This document shows positions 51,133 to 59,699 of a DNA stretch of 64,000 bases, in pieces. The stretch is from assembly GCF_012163145.1 (NCBI RefSeq), contig NZ_JAAVTX010000002.1:620001-684000 (forward strand), given 5' to 3'. Positions within the stretch are counted from its first letter, which is position 1. Every line of letters begins with the position of its first letter. This DNA comes from Falsiroseomonas frigidaquae. Lineage in GTDB: Bacteria; Pseudomonadota; Alphaproteobacteria; Acetobacterales; Acetobacteraceae. The notes under the pieces are model-generated. The model was not told where the DNA came from and did not search any database. It saw only the letters and a program-made list of their open reading frames with translations. The translations under genes were made by a program, and so were the position numbers.

Positions 51133-51428
51133 CCAGCTTCGCCCCCCAATTCCCCTCGGGCACCCGCATCCGCGTGAAGGCGGACTACCCGGAAACCCGC
51201 GGCCCCTGCCACATCCGCACGCCGCATTACCTGCGCGGCCAGGAAGGCGTGGTGGAACGGCCGCTCGGCGCCTTCCGCAATCCGGAGGACCTGGCCTTCG
51301 CCCGCCCGGCCGCCACCATCCCGCTGTATCATGTGCGCTTCGACCAGCAGGGATTGTGGAACGAGGGCCAGCCCGGCGACACGGTGCTGGTCGAGCTGTA
51401 CGAGCACTGGCTGGAGCCCGCCGCCTGA
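51129..51428 (+). CDS. Nitrile hydratase beta subunit, C-terminal part, as a separate protein
   Basis: A 99-residue protein with the SH3-like fold of the C-terminal half of nitrile hydratase beta: GTRIRVKADYPETRGPCHIRTPHYLRGQEGVVE, where the RGxxG arginine approaches the active site, then LYHVRFDQQGLW and VLVELYEHWLEP. It corresponds to ScnA of thiocyanate hydrolase. It is joined by stop-start overlaps to the genes on both sides. Confidence 0.88.
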   Translation: MTSFAPQFPSGTRIRVKADYPETRGPCHIRTPHYLRGQEGVVERPLGAFRNPEDLAFARPAATIPLYHVRFDQQGLWNEGQPGDTVLVELYEHWLEPAA

Positions 51429-52009
51429 TGGCACACGCCCCGAGCCCCGAAAGCGTCGCGCTGCTGGAACGCTTCACGGCCGCGCTCGCCGCGTCAGGCC
51501 TGGTCACCGAAGACCAGATCGCGGAGCAGATCGCCCGCACCGACCGCGCCGACCCGCGCATCGGCGCCGCCATGGTGGCCCGCGCCTGGACCGACGCCGA
51601 CTACCACGCGCTGATGCTGCGGGATGGCAGCCAGGCGGCGGAGGAGATGGGCGTGTCCATGGCCGGCGCACCGCCGCTCGGCGTGCTGGCCGATGCGCCG
51701 GGGCTGCACCACCTGGTGGTCTGCACCCTGTGCTCCTGCTACCCGCGCGCCGTGCTCGGCTACCCGCCGCACTGGTACAAATCCGCCGCCTACCGGGCGC
51801 GGGCGGTGCGGGACCCGCGCGGCGTGCTGGCCGAATGGGGCACCACCCTGCCGGAGGGGACGCAGATCCGCGTGGTCGACAGCACGGCCGACTACCGCTG
51901 GATGGTGCTGCCCACCCGCCCCGCCGGCACCGAGGGCTGGGACGCCGCGCGGCTTGCCGGCCTGGTGACGCGGGACGTGCTGGTCGGAACCCGCCTGCCC
52001 ACCGCCTGA
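51428..52009 (+). CDS. Nitrile hydratase alpha subunit (Co-type) or thiocyanate hydrolase gamma subunit
   Basis: A 193-residue metal-binding subunit. VVCTLCSCYPR at about residues 98-107 is the claw-setting motif; Thr in CTLCSC is the cobalt type, where the iron type has Ser. PPHWYKSAAYRARAVRDPR, VVDSTADYRWMVLP and RPAGTEGW are family blocks. Length fits nitrile hydratase alpha (about 200) better than the longer thiocyanate hydrolase gamma. The ATG overlaps the previous stop (TGATG). No metallochaperone of the P14K/NhlE type, amidase or aldoxime dehydratase gene lies alongside. Confidence 0.92.
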   Translation: MAHAPSPESVALLERFTAALAASGLVTEDQIAEQIARTDRADPRIGAAMVARAWTDADYHALMLRDGSQAAEEMGVSMAGAPPLGVLADAPGLHHLVVCTLCSCYPRAVLGYPPHWYKSAAYRARAVRDPRGVLAEWGTTLPEGTQIRVVDSTADYRWMVLPTRPAGTEGWDAARLAGLVTRDVLVGTRLPTA

Positions 52010-52039
52010 ATTCCCACATCACGGCTGCGTGTGCGCGCG

Positions 52040-52054
52040 CCACCGTTCCGGTGG
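52040..52054. terminator. Possible terminator hairpin after the nitrile hydratase-like operon
   Basis: CCACCG-TTC-CGGTGG is a perfect six-base stem with a three-base loop, 31 bases after the stop codon. There is no T-run, so termination is uncertain. The direct repeat GTGTGCG flanks it on both sides. Confidence 0.4.
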
Positions 52055-52095
52055 GGTGTGCGTTGCAGCACGAACTCACACCGGGATCGTAAACA

Positions 52096-52485
52096 ATGCC
52101 GACGACGCGCTTTGCTCCCTACGCGCCGCAACTGCTCTCCGTCCTGCGGATCATGGCCGGGCTGCTGTTCCTCGCCCATGGCACGCAGAAGCTGCTGGGC
52201 TTCCCGATGGGAGGCGGCGCACCGGCCGCGATGTCGCTCGGCTGGTTCGCCGGCGTGATCGAGCTGATCACCGGCACGCTGATCGCCCTCGGCCTGTTCA
52301 CCCGCCCGGCCGCCTTCCTCGCCTCCGGCACCATGGCCTTCGCCTATTTCATCGGCCATGCGCCGCGCGACACCTACCCGGTGAACAATGGCGGCGACGC
52401 GGCCATCCTGTTCTGCTTCGTCTTCCTCTACCTCGCCGCGGCCGGCGCGGGACCGTGGAGCGTGGATGCGGCGCGGCGCAGGTAG
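52096..52485 (+). CDS. DoxX family membrane protein
   Basis: A 129-residue protein with four membrane helices. LRIMAGLLFLAHGTQKLLGFP and GWFAGVIELITGTLIALGLFTRPAAFLASG are typical of the DoxX family, whose members are linked to oxidoreductase complexes but are mostly uncharacterised. It starts 86 bases after the nitrile hydratase-like operon. Its last 58 bases overlap the convergent MFS gene. Confidence 0.9.
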   Translation: MPTTRFAPYAPQLLSVLRIMAGLLFLAHGTQKLLGFPMGGGAPAAMSLGWFAGVIELITGTLIALGLFTRPAAFLASGTMAFAYFIGHAPRDTYPVNNGGDAAILFCFVFLYLAAAGAGPWSVDAARRR

Positions 52486-53696
52486 CGCGACCGCCACAGC
52501 AGCCAGGCGACGATCGCCACGTTCATCGCGTTCCAGGCCATGCCGTTCAGGAAGGCCATGGCGTAGGTGCCGGTCCAGTCGAACACCACGCCGGACAGCC
52601 AGCCACCGAGCGCCATGCCGAGCAGGGTCGCCATCAGCACGATGCCGACCCGCGTGCCGGCCTGCCGCGCCGGGAAATACTCCCGCACGATCACCGCGTA
52701 GCTCGGCACGATGCCGCCCTGGAACAGGCCGAACAGGGCGGAGATCAGGTACAGCGACACCAGGCTGTCGAAGAACAGGTAGAAGGCCAGGGCCACCGCC
52801 TGCAGCACGGAGCCCAGCAGCAGCGTCGCCAGCCCGCCGATCCGGTCCGCGATGAGGCCCGACACGATGCGGGAGACGATGCCGCAGGCCAGCATCAGGG
52901 ACAGCATCTCCGTCCCCCGCGCCACGCCGTAGCCGAGGTCGCCGCAATAGGCGACGATATGCACCTGCGGCATCGCCATGGCGACGCAGCAGCCCACGCC
53001 CGCGATGCAGAGCAGCGCCGTCAGGCTGTTGGGGCTCATCCCCAGCGGCCGTGCCGTCGCCGGCGGCGGCGCGCCCGCAACCACCGGCGCGACACGCAGG
53101 ACCGGAGCCCGCGCGCGCAAAAGCAGGGCCAGCGGCAGCATGGTGGCCAGCAGGCCGATTCCCACCAGCAGATGCGCCGTGCGCCAGCCCTGCGCCACGA
53201 TCAGCCCCTGCAGGATCGGCGGCCAGACGGTGCCGGCCAGATAGTTGCCCGACGCCGCCAGCGCCACCGCGATGCCGCGTCGCCTGCGGAACCACAGCGA
53301 CGCATCCGCCATCAGCGGCCCGAAGGCAGCCGATGACCCCAGCGCCCCGATCAACACGCCCTGGGCCAGCGCGAAGGCCAGCAGCGTGGGCGCCATGGCG
53401 GCCAGCACATAGCCGGCGGCCAGCATCACCGTGCCGAACAGCACCGGCACCATGATGCCGAAGCGATCCGCCAGCCTGCCCATCAGGATGCCGCCGGTGG
53501 CGAAGCCGATCATGGTCAGCGTGTAGGGCAGCGACGCCTCGGCCCGGGTCGCGCCGAATTCCGCCTGCACATAGGGCAGCACCACCACCACGGACCACAT
53601 GCCGGCGCCGCCGAGCGTCGCCAGGCCGACGATCGCCGCCAGCCGGATCCAGCTCTGCCGGCTGTCGAGTACCGCCTCCGCCGGATCGGGTGTCAC
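52428..53696 (-). CDS. Major facilitator superfamily transporter
   Basis: A 422-residue 12-helix transporter. GRLADRFGIMVPVLFGTVML is the loop 2-3 signature, and SRIVSGLIADRIGGLATLLLGSVL is its second-half counterpart. The overall pattern (SLPYTLTMIGFATGGILMG) resembles MFS_1 or oxalate/formate-antiporter-like carriers; the substrate is unknown. It starts with GTG overlapping the stop of the nitroreductase gene (GTGA), so the two probably work together on a small aromatic or acidic compound; that is inference. Confidence 0.88.
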   Translation of the reverse strand: MTPDPAEAVLDSRQSWIRLAAIVGLATLGGAGMWSVVVVLPYVQAEFGATRAEASLPYTLTMIGFATGGILMGRLADRFGIMVPVLFGTVMLAAGYVLAAMAPTLLAFALAQGVLIGALGSSAAFGPLMADASLWFRRRRGIAVALAASGNYLAGTVWPPILQGLIVAQGWRTAHLLVGIGLLATMLPLALLLRARAPVLRVAPVVAGAPPPATARPLGMSPNSLTALLCIAGVGCCVAMAMPQVHIVAYCGDLGYGVARGTEMLSLMLACGIVSRIVSGLIADRIGGLATLLLGSVLQAVALAFYLFFDSLVSLYLISALFGLFQGGIVPSYAVIVREYFPARQAGTRVGIVLMATLLGMALGGWLSGVVFDWTGTYAMAFLNGMAWNAMNVAIVAWLLWRSRYLRRAASTLHGPAPAAAR

Positions 53697-54364
53697 GCCT
53701 CGGGCCCGAAGGTGACGAAATCGGCAAGCGGCGCACGTTCGGTCACCAGCCGGTTGGCGGGTTCGCCCGGGTCCTCGAAGCCGAGCGACATGCCGCAGAC
53801 CAGCACCTGGTCATCCGGCAGCCCCAGCACCCGGCGCACCACGTCATGCCGGTCGCACCAGGCGGCCTGGGGGCAGGTATCCAGGCCCAGGCCGCGCGCG
53901 GCGAGCATGATGGATTGCAGGAACATGCCGAAATCCAGCCAGGACCCCTGCTCCAGGTCGCGGTCGATGGTGAAGAACAGGCCGACCGGGGCGCCGAAGA
54001 AATCGAAGTTGCGGGCGCGCTGCGCCTCGGCCGCCGCCGCATCGCCGCGCGCCACCCCGGCCATCTCATAAAGGCCGAAGCCCACCTTGCGGCGCCGCGC
54101 CAGGTAGGGCTCGCGCCAGCTGCGGGGATAGTAGTGATACTCCCGCGCCACCTGGATGCCGGCGGCATTGGCGGCATGCACCTCCGCCGTCAGGCGCGCC
54201 TTCTCCGCGCCCTGCGTCACCCGCACCCGCCAGGGCTGGATGTTGGAGCCGGAGGGGGCGCGGGCGGCGGCGGCCAGGATATGCTCCAGGGTCTCGCGCG
54301 GAACCGGGTCCGGCCGGAAGCCGCGCAGGCTGCGGCGCGTGGCCAGGGCCTCGAACACATCCAT
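53693..54364 (-). CDS. Nitroreductase family protein
   Basis: A 223-residue FMN oxidoreductase. MDVFEALATRRSLRGFRPDPVP with AARAPSGSNIQPWRV is the typical FMN-binding N-terminus; MFLQSIMLAARGLGLDTCPQAAW and GMSLGFEDP are later family blocks. It belongs to a different branch from the YdjA-like protein at 43 kb. The ATG at 54364 is behind GGAGG at a long spacing of about 16 bases. It is the first gene of a two-gene operon with the MFS transporter. Confidence 0.88.
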   Translation of the reverse strand: MDVFEALATRRSLRGFRPDPVPRETLEHILAAAARAPSGSNIQPWRVRVTQGAEKARLTAEVHAANAAGIQVAREYHYYPRSWREPYLARRRKVGFGLYEMAGVARGDAAAAEAQRARNFDFFGAPVGLFFTIDRDLEQGSWLDFGMFLQSIMLAARGLGLDTCPQAAWCDRHDVVRRVLGLPDDQVLVCGMSLGFEDPGEPANRLVTERAPLADFVTFGPEA

Positions 54365-54506
54365 GGTCTGTGGGCTTCCTCCGTTGCGCCGCATCCTGTC
54401 CCGCGCAGGCGTCGCAGGCAATTCGCCGGCGGTGGGCAGGCCGCGTGTATCGTGGGCGAAATATTCGCTTTCCGATTGCATGAGCCGGACGCAGGATGCG
54501 GCCGCC

Positions 54507-57500
54507 ATGCGCCGCCCCACCCTCCTTCTCGCCGCCCTGGCCGCGCCGACGCTGGCCGCAGCGCAGGATGCGCGCCCTATCGGCGGCGCGGTGGTCGCCG
54601 GCCAGGCCAGCATCAGCCAGACCGCGAGCCGCACCCAGGTGCAGCAGGGCAGCGACCGCTCGGTGATCGAATGGCAGCGCTTCGATGTCGGCGCGAACCA
54701 TCAGGTCGATATCCGCCAGCCAGCCGCGACCTCCTGGTCCTTGAACCGCGTGGTGGGCGGCGACCCCTCCGCCATTGCCGGGCGCGTCACCTCCAATGGC
54801 GGGGTGGCGCTGGTCAATCCGGCCGGCGTGCTGTTCCACCAGGGCGCGCAGGTCGATGTGGCGGCGCTGATCGCCACCACCTCCGACATCACCAACCAGA
54901 ATTTCCAGCAGGGGCGGATGCTGTTCGACGGCGCCCCCCGCCCCGGCGCCCGTGTCGAGAATCGCGGCAGCATCACGGTGGCGCAGCAGGGCCTGGCCGC
55001 GCTGGTCGGGCCGCAGGTGGCGAATTCCGGCAGCATCCGCGCGCGCCTCGGCCGCGTCGCCCTGGCGGGCGGGGAGGCCTTCACGCTGGACCTGGCCGGC
55101 GATGGCCTGCTGGCGCTGGATGTGACGCGCCAGGTCGTAACGTCCCCCTCCGGCGCCCCCTCCGGTGCGCCCTCCGGCGCCCCCTCCGGCGCGATCGCGC
55201 TGGTGACGCAGGCCGGCACGATCGAGGCCGAGGGCGGCAGCGTGCTGCTGACCGCCCGCGCCGCCTCCGGCGTGCTGGAGACCCTGGTGCGCGCCGGCGG
55301 CAGCACCCGCGCGGCCCAGGTGGCGCTGCGGGCCGAGGGAGGCGGCCTGCGGATCGACGGCGCGCTGGCCGGCCATTTGATCGAGGCCACCGCCAGCGGC
55401 ACGGTCCACGCCACCGCCACCTCGCGCATCACCGCGCCCGGCGGGCGGGTCACGCTCGGCGCCGGGGCGGAAAGCCGCATCGGTGCGCCCGCCCGCCTCG
55501 CCGCCCGCACCGTGATGGACCCCGGCGCCCGCATCGACGCGCCCGGCGGCACTGTGATCGTCCATGCGGCGGAGCGCACCGAGATGCGCGGCGCGATCCG
55601 GGCGGAAGGCGGCGCCATCGAGGTTTCCTCCCGCAACGCATTGGCCCTGGATGGGCTGCTGGAGGCCGGCGCCACCGGCCGGGTGCTGGTGGACCCGCTG
55701 ACGCTCCGCGTGGTGGAGGCGCTGTCGGGCGCCACCGAACCCGCCGAGATCACCGCCGCCACCATCGCCGCCGTCACCGGTGCGCTGACGCTTCAGGCAG
55801 AGCAGAGCATTCGGGTCGAGGCCGCGGTCTTCAAGGATATCGGGCCGCTGACGCTGGAGACGACCAATCCCACCGCCAGCCCCGGCCAGGGCATCCAGAT
55901 CCTGCGCCCCGTCACCGTGACCGGGGATCTGATCCTGCTTTCGGCCGGCGACATCACCCAGGCGGCAACCGGCGCGGCGCTGGATGTCGGCACGCTGGAA
56001 GCCCGCAGCAGCGGCGGCGCGGTGCAGATGCTGGCCGCGGCCAACAAGATCCGCGCCATTGCCGGCGGCAGCGCGGCCACGCGGTTCGACCTGCATAGCC
56101 TGCTGGACATGTCGATCGACGGTCCCTTGGCCGCGGCCGACATCGCCCTGTCCACGCCGCAGAGCCTCGGCCTGTTCGCGCCGGTCTCGGCCCGTGGCGG
56201 GCTGGACCTGTTCGCCCTGCGCGGCACCACCCAGCAGCCCGCTGGCGCCGCCGTCACCGCCGGGCTGCTGCGGCTCGATTCGGCGCTTGGCGAGGTGCGA
56301 CTGCAGGGCGAGGGCAACCGCATCGCGCGGCTCGGCGACGCCTTCACCCCGCGCGGCCTGTCCCTGGTGAACGACATGGCGCTGGAAGTGGTGGGCAATG
56401 CCAGCGCCGGGCTGCTGTCGCTGACCCTGGAACAGGGCGGGCTGGTCCAGTCCGGCACCTCCCGCATCGTCGCGGATACCCTGCATCTGCTGGTGCCGGA
56501 CGGCGCCGTGCGGCTGGACGGGACGCAGAACCAGATCGCCGAGATCTATGGCGAGGCCGGGGGCGAGGCCGGTGGCGGGCTGCGCCTTGCCACCACCGGC
56601 GCCCTGCTGCTGGCCGCGCCGCTGAGCGCGCCCGATGTGGAACTGCGCCTCGGCGGCGGGCTGGCGCAGGACCAGGGCGGCAGGCTGACCACGCTGCGCC
56701 TGGCGCTGGATGCGGCCGGGGCGGTCACGCTGGACGATCCAGCGAATGCCGTCGCCACGCTCGGCCCGGTCCGCAGCGACGGCGCCTTCCGCCTGACCAC
56801 CTCCGGCGCGCTCACGGTGCAAAGCAGCGTGGTGGCGCCGGAGGTGACGCTGGCGGCGGGCGGCGCGCTGTTGGCCGGGGCGGGGTCGGCGCTGATCACG
56901 GACCGGCTGTCGGTGCAGGGCGCCAGCGTGGTGGTGGAAGGCGGCGGGCATCGCTTCGGCGTGCTCGGCGCCGGCGGCGCCACCGGGGATTTCCGACTGG
57001 CCGTGACGGATGCGCTGGCGCTGCGGGGGGCGCTGGCCGTGGGGGGTGCGCTGGCGCTGCAGGCGGCCGGCCTGTCGCTGGAGGCGCCGGTCTCCGCCGG
57101 CAGCGCCACGCTGCGGGCACTGTCCGGCGACATCGGCCAGATCGCCGCAGCCCGCCTCACCGCGACCAGGCTGCTGGCGGAGGCGCCGGCCGGGCAGGTG
57201 CGGCTGGCCGATGCCGAGAACACCACGACGCTGCTTGGCGGCGCCGCGCTCGGGGACTTCACCTTCCGCGGCACTGGCGATGCGGCGGCGGACCCGGCGG
57301 CGGGCCTTCGAGCCGGACGGGTCATGCTGCAATTCGGCGGCAGCTTCGGGCAGGATGCGGCGGCAGCCAGCGGGGTGGTCGCGCCGCGGCTGGAGATCAC
57401 CGCGGGTGGCAGCGTCGCGCTGGCCGCCGCGACCAACCGCATCGAGGAGCTCGGCGCCATCACCGCCCCGGGCGGCTTCGCGCTGCGGACCACGGGCGAC

Positions 57501-59690
57501 CTGCTGCTGGCGGAGTCGCTGGCGACCGGCGGGGTGCTCGACCTCACCGCTGGCGGCCGCGTGACACAGACCCTCGGCGCCCGGCTTTCCGCCGCGCAAC
57601 TGCGCGCCAGCGCCGGCACGGTGGCGCTGACGGAGCCGGGCAATGCCTTCGCCGCCCTCGGCACCAGCCGCGCCTCGGGCGATTTCTCACTGGCGACCAG
57701 TGGGGTTCTGTCGCTGGAGGGGCAGGTCTCGGCCGGGGGCACGCTGTCGCTGCTCGCCTTCGACAATATCGGGCAGGCCGCCACGGGTGCGGGGCTGGCG
57801 GCGCCCGTGCTGCTGGTGCGGTCCCTCTTCGGCAGCGTTGCCCTGCAGGGCGCCGGCAACAGCTTCGCAGCCCTCGGCGCCAGCGGCGCTGCGGGGGATT
57901 TCGCCGTGGCGCAGGAAGGCACGCTGGCGCTGCGCCTGGCCGGCCCGGTCGCCGCGCCGAACCTGTCCTTCCGCACCGAAAGCGGGCTGACGGACGTGGC
58001 CGGCGGCACGCTGCGCGGCGCGGCGCTGCGGCTGGAGACGAATGGCCCGGTGCGGCTGGATGGCCCCGGCCATGCGGTGCAGGCGGTGGGCGGCCGTGCC
58101 GGCAGCCTGGCCCTGGCGGTGGACGGCGCCTTGCAGGTGACGGATGCGCTGGAGGCGCCGGGCGCGCTGAGCCTGTCCGCCGCCTCGCTCGGCATCCTGG
58201 CCCCGGTCGCCGCCGACACCGCGCAGCTGGAGGCGACGGCGGGCGACATCACCCAGACGCTGCGCGGCGCCGGGGTTTCCGCCACCATCCTGTCCGCCCG
58301 CGCGATGGCCGGGCAGGTACTGCTTGATGGGCAGGGCAACCGCGTGGCGGCACTCGGCGCCGGGGGCGCGGCGGGTGGCTTTGCCCTGGCGCAGGAAGGC
58401 GCCGCGCCGCTGCGGCTGACCGCGCCGATTGCCGCCGGCACCATCTACCTGCGGGCCGAGACCGGCATCCAGGACAGCCCCGGCGCGCTGCTGTCGGCAG
58501 GCCTGCTGCGGCTGGACACGCCGGGCGCCGCGCAGTTCGGCCAGATTCATGCCATCAGCCGCATCGGCGGCCAGCTCGGCGCGCTGACGCTGGCCAGCAG
58601 CACCGCCCTGGCGGCGGAGGAGGCGCTGGACGTGACCGGCGTCCTGTCGCTGTCCGCCGCCGCGCTGCATTTCGCCGCCCCCGTCCAGGCGGGCGGGGCC
58701 AGGCTGGCGGCGCTGGCCGGGGATATCACCCAGGCGGCGAATGGCGCCGGGCTTGGCATCGGCAGCCTAGGCCTGAGCCTCTCGGCCAGCGGGACCATCG
58801 CGCTGGAGGGTGCGGGCAATGCGGTGCCGCTGCTGCTGGGCGCCCGCGCCCAAGGCACGCTCGGCCTGCTGGCCGGGGGCGGCCTGGCGCTCGCCGGCAC
58901 CGCGAGCGGCGCCGACGTGGTGCTGCGCGCCGCCGGGCCGATCCGGCTGGATGGCGCGGTGCTGGAGGCGGATCGCGGCGTCCTGCTGGCCAGCCCGCAG
59001 GGTTTCGCCGCCGGCGCCGGCAGCCGCCTGCTGGCCCGTGACGCCGCGCTGCGGCCGGTGCTGATCCTGGACAGCCGCGCCGCCGGGCTGGCCGCGCTGC
59101 CGGCGGGGCTGGTGGCGGACCGGCCCGGGCTGGCGCCGGTGCAGCAGGCGACGCAGCTCGCCAGCTTCGGCCCGGTGCAGGCGGCGCCGGCCGGGGCCGC
59201 GGTGTTCGACCTGGCGGCAGGGGATGCGCCGGTCTTCCTGCTGCTGGACGGTGCCGCGGTGCTCGGCGTGCTGGATGCCGGACGGCTCGGCGTGCTGGGC
59301 CAGGGCGGATCGGCCTTCATCCTCGGCACGCTGGGCGGCGTGGGCGGCGAAGCGGCGGCGCAATTCGTCGCCCTGCCGGCCGCCGGGTCCGGCTACCTGT
59401 TCAACAATTGCGTCATGGCTGCCAGCACCTGCAGTGGCGCGCCGCCCATCGTGGATCCGCCGGTGGTGGTGCCGCCGGTGGTGGTTCCGCCGGTCGTGGT
59501 GCCGCCGGTGGTGATCCAGCCGCCGGTTGTGGAGCCACCCGTGGTGGTGCTGCCGCCCGTCGCCGCGCCGCCGCTGACCGCGCTGCCGGCGAATGATGCC
59601 GCGCCGCGCCTTGCCGAATGGGATCTGCGGTACGGCGCGCCGACCGTGCTCGTCATCACGCGCCGGGAGGAGAAGGAGGAGGCCGAGTAG
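54507..59690 (+). CDS. Two-partner-secretion type exoprotein with filamentous haemagglutinin N-terminal domain
   Basis: A 1727-residue surface protein. A signal peptide (about 1-20, LLLAALAAPTLAAAQ) leads to the TPS domain: QRFDVGANHQVDIRQPAATSWSLNRVVGGDPSAI-type sequence, then VALVNPAGVLFHQGAQV, which is the NPNG motif in the form NPAG. A short PSGA repeat lies near 55147-55194. The body contains about twelve beta-helix repeats with the core GNxxxxLG followed by GxFxLxxxGxLxLxG. The tail (about 59450-59570) is a PPVVV-type repeat, then a charged end EEKEEAE. An ATG at 54480 is an alternative start. The TpsB-type outer membrane pore it would need is not in the window. Confidence 0.88.
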   Translation: MRRPTLLLAALAAPTLAAAQDARPIGGAVVAGQASISQTASRTQVQQGSDRSVIEWQRFDVGANHQVDIRQPAATSWSLNRVVGGDPSAIAGRVTSNGGVALVNPAGVLFHQGAQVDVAALIATTSDITNQNFQQGRMLFDGAPRPGARVENRGSITVAQQGLAALVGPQVANSGSIRARLGRVALAGGEAFTLDLAGDGLLALDVTRQVVTSPSGAPSGAPSGAPSGAIALVTQAGTIEAEGGSVLLTARAASGVLETLVRAGGSTRAAQVALRAEGGGLRIDGALAGHLIEATASGTVHATATSRITAPGGRVTLGAGAESRIGAPARLAARTVMDPGARIDAPGGTVIVHAAERTEMRGAIRAEGGAIEVSSRNALALDGLLEAGATGRVLVDPLTLRVVEALSGATEPAEITAATIAAVTGALTLQAEQSIRVEAAVFKDIGPLTLETTNPTASPGQGIQILRPVTVTGDLILLSAGDITQAATGAALDVGTLEARSSGGAVQMLAAANKIRAIAGGSAATRFDLHSLLDMSIDGPLAAADIALSTPQSLGLFAPVSARGGLDLFALRGTTQQPAGAAVTAGLLRLDSALGEVRLQGEGNRIARLGDAFTPRGLSLVNDMALEVVGNASAGLLSLTLEQGGLVQSGTSRIVADTLHLLVPDGAVRLDGTQNQIAEIYGEAGGEAGGGLRLATTGALLLAAPLSAPDVELRLGGGLAQDQGGRLTTLRLALDAAGAVTLDDPANAVATLGPVRSDGAFRLTTSGALTVQSSVVAPEVTLAAGGALLAGAGSALITDRLSVQGASVVVEGGGHRFGVLGAGGATGDFRLAVTDALALRGALAVGGALALQAAGLSLEAPVSAGSATLRALSGDIGQIAAARLTATRLLAEAPAGQVRLADAENTTTLLGGAALGDFTFRGTGDAAADPAAGLRAGRVMLQFGGSFGQDAAAASGVVAPRLEITAGGSVALAAATNRIEELGAITAPGGFALRTTGDLLLAESLATGGVLDLTAGGRVTQTLGARLSAAQLRASAGTVALTEPGNAFAALGTSRASGDFSLATSGVLSLEGQVSAGGTLSLLAFDNIGQAATGAGLAAPVLLVRSLFGSVALQGAGNSFAALGASGAAGDFAVAQEGTLALRLAGPVAAPNLSFRTESGLTDVAGGTLRGAALRLETNGPVRLDGPGHAVQAVGGRAGSLALAVDGALQVTDALEAPGALSLSAASLGILAPVAADTAQLEATAGDITQTLRGAGVSATILSARAMAGQVLLDGQGNRVAALGAGGAAGGFALAQEGAAPLRLTAPIAAGTIYLRAETGIQDSPGALLSAGLLRLDTPGAAQFGQIHAISRIGGQLGALTLASSTALAAEEALDVTGVLSLSAAALHFAAPVQAGGARLAALAGDITQAANGAGLGIGSLGLSLSASGTIALEGAGNAVPLLLGARAQGTLGLLAGGGLALAGTASGADVVLRAAGPIRLDGAVLEADRGVLLASPQGFAAGAGSRLLARDAALRPVLILDSRAAGLAALPAGLVADRPGLAPVQQATQLASFGPVQAAPAGAAVFDLAAGDAPVFLLLDGAAVLGVLDAGRLGVLGQGGSAFILGTLGGVGGEAAAQFVALPAAGSGYLFNNCVMAASTCSGAPPIVDPPVVVPPVVVPPVVVPPVVIQPPVVEPPVVVLPPVAAPPLTALPANDAAPRLAEWDLRYGAPTVLVITRREEKEEAE

Positions 59691-59699
59691 CCGGCCGCC

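Noticed and set aside
54066-57599. A 1177-codon minus-strand open frame opposite the TPS exoprotein
   Set aside because: The sequence is Gly/Arg/Gln low complexity and mirrors the repeats of the real gene on the other strand.
59456-59570. The 15-base GC-rich tandem repeat as a separate regulatory repeat
   Set aside because: It lies within the TPS exoprotein frame and encodes the PPVV tail, so it is a coding repeat.
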